Assembly: GCA_018064455.1 (NCBI GenBank)
Contig: JAGHVH010000015.1
Coordinates: 43,949 to 107,948 of the forward strand
Reading direction: 5' to 3'
Source of the DNA: Candidatus Limimonas egerieequi
GTDB taxonomy: Bacteria; Bacillota; Clostridia; Oscillospirales; Acutalibacteraceae
DNA length: 64,000 nucleotides
Under the pieces are notes generated by a model. It searched no databases and was not told where the DNA came from. It saw only the letters and a list, made by a program, of their open reading frames with translations. Shown in pieces: positions 30,630-39,890 of the stretch. The translations under genes and the position numbers were made by a program. Within the stretch, counting starts at the first letter, position 1; each line of letters begins with the position of its first letter.

Positions 30630-32141
30630 TTAAATGTCCTCGAGAAGATAATGATGGAACTAAAGCCTAACTCGAGAGAGTTGGCCGGAGAGATAGATGA
30701 GAAACAAACCAAAATAAACGGTACTAATGCTCAGATTGTTTTTCATAATGGCAGCTATATAAAGGTTGTTACGTCCTCCGATTCATCTCGTGGTAATCGT
30801 GCAAACATTCTTTTATTGGATGAGTTTAGATTAATATCCAAAGAAGTAATTGACACTATATTGAGAAAATTCTTAACACAGAGAAGAATGCCTAGATACT
30901 CTGAACTAACAAAAGAACAGAGGGCAAAAGAGTATGATAAGGAAAAAAATATGACCATGTACTTAAGCTCAGCATATTGGGTTGATAACTGGTCGTATAC
31001 AAAGTGTCAGGACGTTTGCAGATTTATGATAGACGACAGCAAGCATCAGTTTGTATGTGGACTGCCTTATCAATTATCAATTAGCGAAGGTTTGTTAGAC
31101 GCTGATACGGTTGCTGACGAAATGGCCGAATCTGATTATAACGAGATAACTTTTGCCATGGAGTACGAAGCATTGTTTTATGGCGTTGCAAATGGTGCAT
31201 TTTTTGATTTTGCATCAATATCTAAAAATAGGAAAATTAGATATCCAATGGTTCCAAATGAAATCGCAAACAAATTAAATAATGCGCAGCAAATTAAAAT
31301 TGTACCTAAACAAAATGGAGAGGTGCGAATAATGTCTGCAGATATTGCGTTGATGTCAAGTAAAAAACATAACAACGACGCAACCGCCATATTCATCAAT
31401 CAGATGATGCCTACTAAGGCCGGACGATATGTAAGTAATATTATTTACACAGATTCCAATGAGGGGTTAACAACCGACGAGCAGGCATTAATCATAAGAA
31501 AAATGGTGGACGAGTACAGCTGTGACTATCTTGTTTTGGATACACAGGGAATTGGCCTTGGTATTTACGACTGTCTAATTAAAGATATCGTAGATCCTGA
31601 GAGTGGCGAAATATACCCGGCAATCACATGTTGTAATGATGCGGAGATGGCTAGCAGATGTGCCGTGCCAGGTGCTCCTAAAGTGATATGGTCTGTTAAG
31701 GCTAGCGCACAATGGAACTCAAGTTGCGCGCTGTTGCTTAGAGAAGGATTCAAGAGTGGAAGAATTAGATTGCTAGAAACGGAGTATGACGCAGAAGAGG
31801 CATTATCCGAAATAAGAGGATACAATTCTCTAGAAACTTCTGATAAGATAAAGCTACAGCTACCATATATCCACACAACATTATTAATAGACGAACTTAT
31901 TAACCTCCAATACGAAGAGTCTGGGGGTAAGGTGAAGATACACGAAAAGTCTGGAGCTCGTAAGGATAGATACTCCAGTCTTTCATATAATTATTATGTG
32001 GCTCTACAAATTGAGAATAAGATTACAAAGAAAAATTCATCTGGAATAAACACAATCGATTCACTATTAATTAGGCCACCAAGTTACGGTAGAAAGGCGG
32101 TGAACGCGAAAAATGGACGAACAAAAGGCCACCACTGGTAA
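30630..32141 (+). CDS. terL: Terminase large subunit, exon 2
   Basis: Continues TerL from LNVLEKIMMELKPNS. ILLLDEFRLI is the Walker B with catalytic Glu; the nuclease domain follows with SADIALM and LVLDTQGIGLG (RuvC-fold acidic residues). The C-terminus overlaps the portal start by 29 bp. It forms the motor with exon 1. 504 codons including stop. No second intron is seen. Confidence 0.92.
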   Translation, partial: LNVLEKIMMELKPNSRELAGEIDEKQTKINGTNAQIVFHNGSYIKVVTSSDSSRGNRANILLLDEFRLISKEVIDTILRKFLTQRRMPRYSELTKEQRAKEYDKEKNMTMYLSSAYWVDNWSYTKCQDVCRFMIDDSKHQFVCGLPYQLSISEGLLDADTVADEMAESDYNEITFAMEYEALFYGVANGAFFDFASISKNRKIRYPMVPNEIANKLNNAQQIKIVPKQNGEVRIMSADIALMSSKKHNNDATAIFINQMMPTKAGRYVSNIIYTDSNEGLTTDEQALIIRKMVDEYSCDYLVLDTQGIGLGIYDCLIKDIVDPESGEIYPAITCCNDAEMASRCAVPGAPKVIWSVKASAQWNSSCALLLREGFKSGRIRLLETEYDAEEALSEIRGYNSLETSDKIKLQLPYIHTTLLIDELINLQYEESGGKVKIHEKSGARKDRYSSLSYNYYVALQIENKITKKNSSGINTIDSLLIRPPSYGRKAVNAKNGRTKGHHW

Positions 32142-33615
32142 GAAAGATTTTGACCTTGACGGTTTGATCAGGGATGAGAAATTTCTTCTTATGAACAAAA
32201 TGATTGTTAGGGATTTAAACGATTATAGAAGTTCACCTTCATTTACATTGTATACGAAGGACGATATTACAAAGTATTTGTCAAACCCATATAAATATGA
32301 GAAGCAGCTCAGAAAGGCAGTAGTTTATATATATGGCGCAAGCCCACACTTTAGAAGGCTTATTCAATACTTTGCCGGGTTAAACGACCTATCGTATATT
32401 GTATCTCCTTACAGGATTGATCCTAAAAAGGCCAACGTTAGAATCACTAATAACAATTACAGAAAGGTATTGAACGTTCTTTCTAGTATGAGTATCAAAA
32501 CTCAGTTCCCAAGAATACTTGTTACTTGTTTGCGCGAGGATGTATTCTACGGAACGATGCATATCACTCCGGACAGTATTACGATACAACAGCTCCCTAG
32601 TGACTATTGTTCTATCTCTACTATTGAGGGCAATGTTCCTAATGTAACATTTAACTTCCAATATTTTGATGCACATCCAGAGTTGTTAGATTTTTATCCT
32701 GACGAGTTCGCTGCAAAATATCGCAAATATAAGGACGGCATTGTAAAGAGATGGATTGAACTAGATGCTCCCACATCATTTGCTATTAAGGCAAACAGTG
32801 ACATTTTAGATTATGCGATACCACCATTTGCTGGTATATTGAGAGAGGTTTACGACCTGGAAGATTATAAGCAAATGAAGCTTACTAAAACAGCGCTTGA
32901 AAATTATGCAATGATAATGATGCGATTGCCTATGGACGACGAGGGAAATTATCTCATCGATTATGATAAGGCAAAAGCGTTCTGGGGCAACCTCGATGCT
33001 GTATTGCCCGAGGAAGTAGGTTCTGTATTGACTCCGATGGATCTTGAAAAGATTAGTTTTGAGAGAAGCCACACTGGAGATACTGATACAATTGCGGACG
33101 CAGAGCAAAATTTGTTTACAGCAGCCGGAGTATCTTCGCTGTTGTTCAACAACGAGAAGGCATCCGCGAACGCGTTGCTGCTCTCAATCAAGGCTGACCA
33201 GGCAATTACATTTGGAATTGTTAAGAGCATAGAAGATATGGTGAATAGATATATTCAGTATCAGGGCTACGGTAAGAATTTCAAAGTAACATTCTTAGAT
33301 GTATCTCCTTATAATCGCAAGGAGCAAGGTGATGCTTATTTAAAGGCTGCATCATACGGACTCCCTACGATTTCTCTTTATGCTGCATCCCAGGGTCTTG
33401 GTCAGGCAGAACTTGATTCAATGAGCTATCTAGAAGGAGAGGTTCTTAACCTTGTAGATATGTTTAAGCCGTTGCGCAACTCTGCTCAGATGAGTTCTGA
33501 CGAGATTAACTCTGAAGGAGATGGTGCTACTCCTGATGGCGGAGCACCCCAAAAAGATATCGGAGATCTCACAGATTCTGGCGAACAGAACAGAGAAGAT
33601 GGCGACGACTGGTAG
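32113..33615 (+). CDS. Portal protein, 500 aa
   Basis: Size, position between TerL and protease/scaffold, and sequence (helical stem, YGASPHFRRLIQYFAGLND, GVSSLLFNNEKASANALLLS) fit a dodecameric portal of siphophages. ATG 32113 follows AAAGGCGGTGAA. The C-terminal tail is disordered, rich in Gly, Asp and Glu, as usual for portal proteins. It forms the DNA gate at one capsid vertex. Confidence 0.9.
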   Translation: MDEQKATTGKKDFDLDGLIRDEKFLLMNKMIVRDLNDYRSSPSFTLYTKDDITKYLSNPYKYEKQLRKAVVYIYGASPHFRRLIQYFAGLNDLSYIVSPYRIDPKKANVRITNNNYRKVLNVLSSMSIKTQFPRILVTCLREDVFYGTMHITPDSITIQQLPSDYCSISTIEGNVPNVTFNFQYFDAHPELLDFYPDEFAAKYRKYKDGIVKRWIELDAPTSFAIKANSDILDYAIPPFAGILREVYDLEDYKQMKLTKTALENYAMIMMRLPMDDEGNYLIDYDKAKAFWGNLDAVLPEEVGSVLTPMDLEKISFERSHTGDTDTIADAEQNLFTAAGVSSLLFNNEKASANALLLSIKADQAITFGIVKSIEDMVNRYIQYQGYGKNFKVTFLDVSPYNRKEQGDAYLKAASYGLPTISLYAASQGLGQAELDSMSYLEGEVLNLVDMFKPLRNSAQMSSDEINSEGDGATPDGGAPQKDIGDLTDSGEQNREDGDDW

Positions 33616-33633
33616 AATAAAAGGATGATCTAT

Positions 33634-33822
33634 ATGAGTAAATTTATATATGTATTTAATACAGATGCGAGAGACGCAATGATTAACGCAGGATACATTA
33701 TGTTGAAGTCAGACGACCGCAATAACATATTTGTTTTCGAAGGAGTTGAATCTCCAAATCAAACTCAAACATTTGCATTAAATAATGTAAGTTATATACC
33801 TTCAAATACATTAACTTTTTAA
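33634..33822 (+). CDS. Small conserved phage protein, 62 aa
   Basis: Start at ATG 33634 (MSKFIYVFNTDARDAMINAG), preceded by AAAAGGATG. It resembles a small protein frequently found beside portal genes in Firmicutes phages (FIYVF...GY.ML...NIFVFE), with a predicted beta-alpha-beta fold. Function unknown. A terminator-like hairpin follows. Confidence 0.6.
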   Translation: MSKFIYVFNTDARDAMINAGYIMLKSDDRNNIFVFEGVESPNQTQTFALNNVSYIPSNTLTF

Positions 33823-33844
33823 CCACGTTTAACGTGGCTTTTTA
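33823..33844 (+). terminator. Weak rho-independent terminator
   Basis: CCACGTT-TAACGTGG followed by CTTTTTAAT between the 62-aa gene and the protease/scaffold gene; may allow partial read-through. Confidence 0.65.
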
Positions 33845-33859
33845 ATTTAGGAGGTTAAG

Positions 33860-35470
33860 ATGGATAAAGTCGTAAATGTAACATACGCATCATCTTTAAC
33901 CGATTTATGCGAAGTAAATCCTTCGTTCGATACCGGGGTATTAAAGATTGCTTACCATGGAGACAACAGAAATAAGAGCAGCATATCAAAGGAAGTATTT
34001 GAGAATGCTCTTAAGACAATGTATGGTTGCCCTGTAGTTTGTCACTATGATAGAGAGTCTGATACATTGGGCGGACACGACATGGAAGTAGTGAGAGATT
34101 CTGAGGGTGACCTTAGATTGGTTAATCTCACTACACCCGTCGGTTTTGTTCCATACCAGGCTAAGAATTGGTGGGAAACAATCGAGGAAGAAGACGGAAC
34201 TGAGCATGAATATTTGTTTACAGAGGTATTGCTGTGGAAAAGACAAGAGGCATACAAGAAGATAAAAGAAGACGGCATCACGGCACAGAGTATGGAAATT
34301 ACCGTTAACGACGGAGAATCAAAAGATGGAATTTATCATATTTATGATTTTACATTTACAGCTTTTGCTCTCATCGGTGTTGAGCCTTGCTTTGAGTCTG
34401 CCGCACTTGAATTTTCAAAAGCAGATTTTAAACAGCAAATATCCGAGATGATGCAAGATTATAATAGTTTTAATTTGGTTGACACTTCAAATGAAGTTGG
34501 CAATATACACCCACACAACTATTCGATGGAAGGAGGGAAAGAGGTATTGGAAGACAATAAAGATTTGATCGTTGATACAGTTGCAGAGGAACCAGTTTTA
34601 GAAGAGGCTCCAGTTGATCCTGTTGAGCCATCTGAAGATGCTCCTGTTGACGCAGATTTTGAGGCCAACGAAGACCCAGAGGCTACTCCAGAAGATCCAG
34701 CTGCTGAAGACGCTCCTATTGAAGAGCCAGAAGTTGCTCCTGCAGAGCCAGAGGTATCCGAAGATCCTGTGGCATCTGATGATTCTCAGGACGAGCCTAG
34801 CGAAGATTTCGCATTAAATAGCAATATTGAAAGCGAAATTCATCGCTGCATCATAAAAGAAAAGTATACAGACGAGTATGGCGAATGGATTAGATATTGG
34901 ATGATCGATTTCGATCTCGAACTCTCTATGGTATACGCCTATGACGATTGCGATGGATTGCTTTACGGCTTCCCATTTGTTTGCAATGGAGACAATATTG
35001 AAATTGATTTCGAAGGCAAGAAACGTATGAAGTGTGTTATTGCTGAGTTTGATGAGGGAGAAGATCCTTCTCAGAATATCAGTACATTCAAGAGAATGGC
35101 AGATAGCCTAAAGGAATGTGAATCCAAATACCAAGCTGCCTCTGACACGATTGCGTCAATGCAGGGCGAGCTCGACGAGCTTCGTGAGTTTAAGAATGAC
35201 GCAGACTCTAGAGCTATCCAGGCTGAGCGTGACAGTGTGTTCGCTAAGTTTGAAGATTTAGTAGGTGTTGAGGCTTTCGAAGCACTTCGTGAGAACTGCG
35301 CTGAATATGACGCTGAAACTCTCGAAGAAAAATGTTTTGCTATTAGAGGAAGAAACGGTTCTAAGTTCGCTTATGAATCTAAGGCTCCAAAAATCAAAGT
35401 AGAAAAGACAAATATTGAAAATGAACCATACGGTGGCATCGTAGAGAAGTACCTTGGTTCAAAGAAATAA
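33860..35470 (+). CDS. Prohead protease fused to scaffold, 536 aa
   Basis: The N-terminal 200 residues (IAYHGDNRNKSSISKEVF, GFVPYQ, GITAQSMEITVNDGE) fit a phage capsid-maturation protease, with Ser in AQSMEIT the candidate nucleophile. Residues about 225-310 are a repetitive Pro/Glu/Asp/Ala linker, and the C-terminal 130 residues are coiled-coil scaffold-like (FKRMADSLKECESKYQ and DELREFKNDADSR). Fusion of protease and scaffold is known in several phages; self-cleavage would release it. ATG 33860 follows TAGGAGG. The predicted family is inferred from order and pattern. Confidence 0.75.
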   Translation: MDKVVNVTYASSLTDLCEVNPSFDTGVLKIAYHGDNRNKSSISKEVFENALKTMYGCPVVCHYDRESDTLGGHDMEVVRDSEGDLRLVNLTTPVGFVPYQAKNWWETIEEEDGTEHEYLFTEVLLWKRQEAYKKIKEDGITAQSMEITVNDGESKDGIYHIYDFTFTAFALIGVEPCFESAALEFSKADFKQQISEMMQDYNSFNLVDTSNEVGNIHPHNYSMEGGKEVLEDNKDLIVDTVAEEPVLEEAPVDPVEPSEDAPVDADFEANEDPEATPEDPAAEDAPIEEPEVAPAEPEVSEDPVASDDSQDEPSEDFALNSNIESEIHRCIIKEKYTDEYGEWIRYWMIDFDLELSMVYAYDDCDGLLYGFPFVCNGDNIEIDFEGKKRMKCVIAEFDEGEDPSQNISTFKRMADSLKECESKYQAASDTIASMQGELDELREFKNDADSRAIQAERDSVFAKFEDLVGVEAFEALRENCAEYDAETLEEKCFAIRGRNGSKFAYESKAPKIKVEKTNIENEPYGGIVEKYLGSKK

Positions 35471-35487
35471 TATAGGAGGAATTTGTT

Positions 35488-35991
35488 ATGGCATATGCAG
35501 TAGTTCGTACTGACAAAATGTTTGGCACAGACGTTCGCTCTGGCTTAGTTTCTGCTAAGTATATGGGTGCTGGTTCTAGTGCAACAGCTATTGAAAACGG
35601 TAACGTTATCAAGCTTGATAGCCTCGTTTCTGGCGAGCGCGAAATTTACAAAGCAGTTACTCCAGCAGCTAACGATGCTCTTAAGGACATCGTTCTTGTA
35701 GCTAGCCCTGAGGTAATGTATGACGAGAGAAAGCACAACCTCGATGAGTTCATCAATGAGGCTGGTAAAATCGTTCGCGGTTATTATCTTCACGAGAATG
35801 ATATTTTCTCTGTTACAAAGGATGCACTTGTAGGTACATCTGATCCAGCAGTAGGCGATATTGTTGAGCTTGCAGCTGGTACAAAATTAAACGTAGCTTC
35901 TGAGGCAACATCTAGTTCAACTCAGGTTGGCAAGATTATCGAAGTTGCTGACGCTGGTAAGTATACATATTATGCTATCCAGGTAGACTAA
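35488..35991 (+). CDS. Capsid decoration / head-associated protein, 167 aa
   Basis: Gly/Ala/Val-rich beta protein beginning MAYAVVRTDKMFGTDVR, with repeated beta strands and an Ala/Ser-rich Gly loop, placed between the scaffold and major capsid genes as head-decoration proteins are. ATG 35488 follows TAGGAGGAA. Codon use is strongly biased (GCT, CTT, GTT), like that of the capsid gene, suggesting high expression. Confidence 0.6.
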   Translation: MAYAVVRTDKMFGTDVRSGLVSAKYMGAGSSATAIENGNVIKLDSLVSGEREIYKAVTPAANDALKDIVLVASPEVMYDERKHNLDEFINEAGKIVRGYYLHENDIFSVTKDALVGTSDPAVGDIVELAAGTKLNVASEATSSSTQVGKIIEVADAGKYTYYAIQVD

Positions 35992-36014
35992 TAAGAGAAA
36001 GGTGGTAAATCGTA

Positions 36015-36880
36015 ATGACTGAAATTAATGAAATTGTTAAGCTTGCAGTCGATGCTTACAGCGGAAACGTTGAGAAGTATTCTGTATCTCAGGCACAAGA
36101 CACACTCCGCGAAGCTCTTATCGAGGCTAATGGTGGCAGCACTGTTTTGAACTATAAGAACATTCGTGACGGTAAATGCAACGGTCTCTTCGCAATTATC
36201 GAAGAAATCCTTAGCAACGTAGTTATCGAAGGTCTCGCTGGTGACGAGTTCTTCAACGCTCTTGTTGACTTCCGCAATGTTGCTGAAGGCGACGAGAACA
36301 CATTCGTAGTAGAAGACAGCAATCTCTTCGTTATTTCTGACGTAGCTGACGGTACTCAGGGTATTCGTCGCCAGAGACTCGCTGGTTCTACAGAGGCAGT
36401 TATCCCTACATCTATGAAGATGGTACGCATCTATGAGGAGCTCAATAGAGTTCTTTCTGGTCGTGTAGACTTCAATCACCTTATCAACAAGGTTTCTGAG
36501 TCTTTCCGCCAGAAGATCCTTAACGACGTTTACACTCTTTGGAGTGGTGCAACATATGAAGATCTCGGTGGTATCGAGTACTTCCCAGCAGCTGGTGGCT
36601 ATGATGAGGATGAGCTCCTTGAGGTTATCGCTCACGTTGAAGCAGCAGCTGGCGGCAAGACAGCTACTATCGTAGGTACTAAGAAAGCTCTTAAGCCTCT
36701 TATGGCATCTGTAAAGGGCGAAGACGGAAAGAACACAATTGACAACCTCGGTTACGTAGGTAAGTTCTATGGTTCTAATGTTGTTGCTATGCCTCAGCGT
36801 CATGAGGTTGGCACAAAGAAGTTCATCTTCAGCGATAAGGTTCTTCACATTATTGCTGGCGACGACAAGCCAATTAAGTT
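36015..36880 (+). CDS. Major capsid protein, exon 1
   Basis: 288 codons plus two bases. HK97-like major capsid: MTEINEIVKLAVDAYSGNVE N-arm, VADGTQGIRRQRLAGS E-loop region and FIFSDKVLHIIAGDDKPIKF P-domain. The unspliced frame ends in intron sequence (THNNMCAA). ATG 36015 follows AAAGGTGG. Codon use marks a highly expressed gene. Exon 2 completes the A-domain. Confidence 0.9.
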
Positions 36881-37958
36881 TAGGGCAACGCACAATAATA
36901 TGTGTGCTGCATAAATAGACTGCTTGCACAGAAATGTGCTCGAATAATAACCCATTGAATTGCTGGAAATTCCCAAAGCTCATTAAGCTACAGCATAAGA
37001 ATGAAATATATCTAAGTGCGAATGCGGCGAAAGCAGAAAAAATTAATGAGATGGTATATGGTTAAACCCTAAGTACTATTAATGGAAGATCAGCAGCCAA
37101 GCTTCGAATAGAGGAAGGTTCAACGACTATCTCGCAAGAGAGTAGCATACAAGCGTTTGGTATGCGAAGTGGTGGGCACCCATACCGGGTGAAGATATAG
37201 TCTGTGCTTTATAGAAATATAAAGGTGTGCTTTATTGCACCGGTTAAGTTTAGCGAACTTATTTAATTGATGTGATTTTGAAGTAAAGGAATGATATATT
37301 GCCAAAGCTTAAAGATTTAACAGGACAACGTTTTGGAAGTTGGACGGTAATAGAAAGAGCTCAAGATAAAATAACTAAAAGCAATAATAAATTCACAGTG
37401 TGGAAATGTGTATGCGATTGCGGCACTGAAAGAGAGGTAGTCGCTAATTCATTGTTAAGTGGCAGGTCTACATCGTGCGGATGCGAACACAGTAAAATAA
37501 TGACACACGTTGCTAAAGAAAATTTTACAACACACGGAAAAACAAATACAAGATTGTACCAAATTTGGGCCGGGATGAGAAAAAGATGTTTTAATCCTAA
37601 CTCATCAAACTACGCAAATTATGGCGGAAGAGGTATAAGTATTTGTGACCAGTGGTCTGATTTTGAAGTATTCGAATCGTGGGCAAATCAAAATGATTAT
37701 TCGGATTCTAAATCAATAGATCGAATAAACGTGGATGGAAACTATTGCCCGGAGAATTGTAGGTGGGTTGATAGCGTTGCGCAGGCTAACAACCGCAGAA
37801 GCAATACGTTTTACACCTATAATGGAGAATCACACACATTGGCCGAATGGGCTAAAATAAAAAACGTTTCATACAAAGGATTATGGAAAAAGGTATCCAA
37901 CGGTAATACGTTGGAACAAATATTTAACTAACATCAATTATTAACCGAACAAATACAG
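36881..37958 (+). ncRNA. Group I intron in the major capsid gene
   Basis: 1078 nt. Boundaries chosen by restoring the frame KFVYEGDPIVL across the junction, with upstream U and terminal G. It shares CCATTGAATTGCTGG, GATCAGCAGCCAAGC...GGTTCAACGACTATC and AAGATATAGTCT with the terL intron. It hosts an HNH endonuclease with a TTG start. Confidence 0.85.
37299..37931 (+). CDS. HNH homing endonuclease, 210 aa
   Basis: TTG 37299 start behind AAAGGA. One zinc module (GQRFGSWTVIERAQD... CVCDCG...SCGC) precedes an HNH domain (RLYQIWAGMRKRCFN, YGGRGISICDQW, SKSIDRINVDGNYCPENCRW) and a C-terminal DNA-binding tail with a NUMOD-like segment (TYNGESHTLAEWAKIKN). It is homologous to the terL-intron endonuclease but has one zinc module instead of two. 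Likely promotes intron homing into intronless capsid genes. Confidence 0.88.
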   Translation: MPKLKDLTGQRFGSWTVIERAQDKITKSNNKFTVWKCVCDCGTEREVVANSLLSGRSTSCGCEHSKIMTHVAKENFTTHGKTNTRLYQIWAGMRKRCFNPNSSNYANYGGRGISICDQWSDFEVFESWANQNDYSDSKSIDRINVDGNYCPENCRWVDSVAQANNRRSNTFYTYNGESHTLAEWAKIKNVSYKGLWKKVSNGNTLEQIFN

Positions 37959-38106
37959 TGTTTATGAGGGCGATCCTATCGTTCTTATGGGCGATCCTAT
38001 GACTAACGCTGATCTCACTCAAGAGTATCTCTATGGTGAGAAATACGGAATGGGCATCGTACTTGCTGGCGGTAATGCTGGTATTGGTAGATACCAGATG
38101 ACTTAA
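37959..38106 (+). CDS. Major capsid protein, exon 2
   Basis: Encodes the C-terminal 49 residues, VYEGDPIVLMGDPMTNADL and GEKYGMGIVLAGGNAGIGRYQMT. Joined to exon 1 at a split codon it gives a 337-aa capsid protein, a usual length for an unprocessed HK97-fold subunit. Confidence 0.88.
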
Positions 38107-38127
38107 CTTAGAGTTAATATTTTTTTT

Positions 38128-38154
38128 GTTTTGGGCGGAGGAATCAACCTCCGC
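38128..38154 (+). other. Strong hairpin after the capsid gene
   Basis: GGGCGGAGG-AATCAA-CCTCCGCCC lies 25 bp after the capsid stop. There is no T-run after it on the plus strand, so it is more likely an RNA-stability or partial-termination hairpin, or a translational insulator between capsid and downstream genes. Confidence 0.5.
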
Positions 38155-38179
38155 CCGCCGAATTGAAGGGAGAATTATA

Positions 38180-38683
38180 ATGGCTAATACTACAAAAAGT
38201 ACAAGTGCTGCTGAGACCAAACCAATGGCAGCTAAAGATATCGACGTAAATCAAATGATCGTTGTACGCAACGGATTTCAAGGTAAACTTATTTACATTA
38301 GTGCGAGAACCGGAGAGAAGTTTGTTTGGGATGAATTTGGTTCCGAACAGGATATAGAACTCAGAGAGCTTCGTAACGCAAAAAGTGCTCACAAAGGATT
38401 CTTTGAGAACAACTGGTTCATGTTCGATGATGACTATGCCTGGGTAATTGATTATCTTGGCGTTGGAAAGTTTTATGAAAACTGTATTAAACTCGATGAA
38501 TTTGACGACCTATTTAAGAAGACTCCTGCTCAGATTAAAGCTACAATTTCAAAGTTATCTGAAGGTCAAAAGAAGTCGGTATCATACAGAGCTAGACAAC
38601 TTATTACAAGCGGAGATATTGACTCCCATAAGGCAATCTTGGCTCTCGAGGAAGCACTTGGAGTTGAATTAATTGAACGATAA
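38180..38683 (+). CDS. Head completion protein, 167 aa
   Basis: MANTTKSTSAAETKPMAAKD followed by VVRNGFQGKLIYISARTGE and a helical C-terminus with TISKLSEGQKKSVSYRARQL. ATG 38180 follows GAAGGGAG. Placed just after the major capsid gene, where connector or neck genes lie; exact homology is not recognised. Confidence 0.55.
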   Translation: MANTTKSTSAAETKPMAAKDIDVNQMIVVRNGFQGKLIYISARTGEKFVWDEFGSEQDIELRELRNAKSAHKGFFENNWFMFDDDYAWVIDYLGVGKFYENCIKLDEFDDLFKKTPAQIKATISKLSEGQKKSVSYRARQLITSGDIDSHKAILALEEALGVELIER

Positions 38684-38694
38684 GGAGGCATAAA

Positions 38695-39144
38695 ATGGGC
38701 GTTCCTTACGATATATTCACAGGAGCTTTCTTATCAAAGATAACTGAATATGAGTTCATTGAGCTCGAAGAGGAAAACAGAACATCAATTGTCGATGACT
38801 ATATGAAGAGAGCACTTGCAGCATTTAGGAAGAATTGTAAATACGATTTTTTTACTACAGGCGATGACGAAACTAGATCTTTTGATGTAGAAGTTGATCC
38901 TAGTGATTTAGATGAACTCATTGATATTATTTCTGAAGGTATGCTTGTGCAGTGGTTGAAGCCATATGTTTATCGACAAGAGCAGCTAGAAAACGTTTTA
39001 AATACACGTGACTTTACAGCGTACTCCCCTGCTGAATTACTTCACAGGGTTGGTGCAGCCTATAAGAAAGCGCAAGATGATTATAAAAACATGATTAGGG
39101 AGTATTCATATAATCATGGAGACCTAACGGATTTACATTTATGA
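38695..39144 (+). CDS. Head-tail connector-like protein, 149 aa
   Basis: Acidic helical protein (MGVPYDIFTGAFLSKITEYEF..., SYNHGDLTDLHL), with AAGGAGGC before ATG 38695. Its stop overlaps the next gene start (ATGATG). In this position phages encode adaptor proteins that join portal to tail; the sequence itself is not diagnostic. Confidence 0.5.
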   Translation: MGVPYDIFTGAFLSKITEYEFIELEEENRTSIVDDYMKRALAAFRKNCKYDFFTTGDDETRSFDVEVDPSDLDELIDIISEGMLVQWLKPYVYRQEQLENVLNTRDFTAYSPAELLHRVGAAYKKAQDDYKNMIREYSYNHGDLTDLHL

Positions 39145-39500
39145 TGTTAGATACTATTAATGGAAATCAAATTGACTCTGAGATCCTCTCAAACTATTTT
39201 AAAAGTTTGGTAAATCGTTTTTTCAAGATACTCCCCATGAAAGAACAGCGGGAGGAATCTCTTGTTACATATATGATAAATCTAAGGGATGAATTGCTTG
39301 GCGCCGAAAACATAATCGCGTCAATTAATTCAGACCCATCATATCTATCTTTGGTGTCAATACTTCAATATTTAATTGATAATGTTGATAACTCCGAAGA
39401 GTGCTCTACAAAGAAAGTCAGACGATTGGTATTCCAAACAATATCAGTCTGCAATAAACTACGAGCACAATATGAGTACAAAGAGGTGATCGATGTATGA
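39141..39500 (+). CDS. Neck/connector-region protein, 119 aa
   Basis: Overlaps the preceding and following genes by 4 bp each (ATGA-type), so translation is coupled. The protein is helical (MMLDTINGNQIDSEILSNYF...QTISVCNKLRAQYEYKE). No family recognised; a role in the head-tail joint is inferred from order. Confidence 0.5.
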   Translation: MMLDTINGNQIDSEILSNYFKSLVNRFFKILPMKEQREESLVTYMINLRDELLGAENIIASINSDPSYLSLVSILQYLIDNVDNSEECSTKKVRRLVFQTISVCNKLRAQYEYKEVIDV

Positions 39501-39890
39501 ATGCTTGGGAAATATACGAAGATAGATTAGATAAACACGGTAGTACAAAACGTGATATGTATTATAAAAGAACATCAAATCGATTAACTAGAAAAATAGT
39601 TGAAAGCTTGTCTTATCACTCAGTTACTATTGATGACATTGATCAAAACGTTGCGATTATTAATTCAGACAATCTAAACGAAAAGATAATATTATCTATG
39701 CCTGGAGAAGATTTGAGATCCGGAGGACTTGTCCACTGGATGGATAATTACTGGCTCATAACTGAAAGGGATGCAAATTCTACTATTTACACCAGAGCAA
39801 AACTTCTGCAATGTAATTATCTGCTTAAGTGGGTGTCAGATGAAAACAAGTTATGTGAGCAATGGTGTGTTGTCGAAGATGGAACAAAAT
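39497..39890 (+). CDS. Head-tail connector/neck protein, exon 1
   Basis: 131 codons plus one base. Reads MNAWEIYEDRLDKHGSTKRD and ends VVEDGTK. The split codon is completed by AT at 40890 to give KYLTGEYEDR. The region LSMPGEDLRSGGLVHWMDNYWLI resembles a beta-barrel head-closure or tail-completion protein. The uninterrupted reading into intron sequence would add a basic artefactual tail. Confidence 0.7.

Noticed and set aside
35988..36983. 331-codon minus-strand frame antisense to the major capsid gene
   Set aside because: It is a mirror of biased codon use in a highly expressed plus-strand gene; no ribosome binding site or family.
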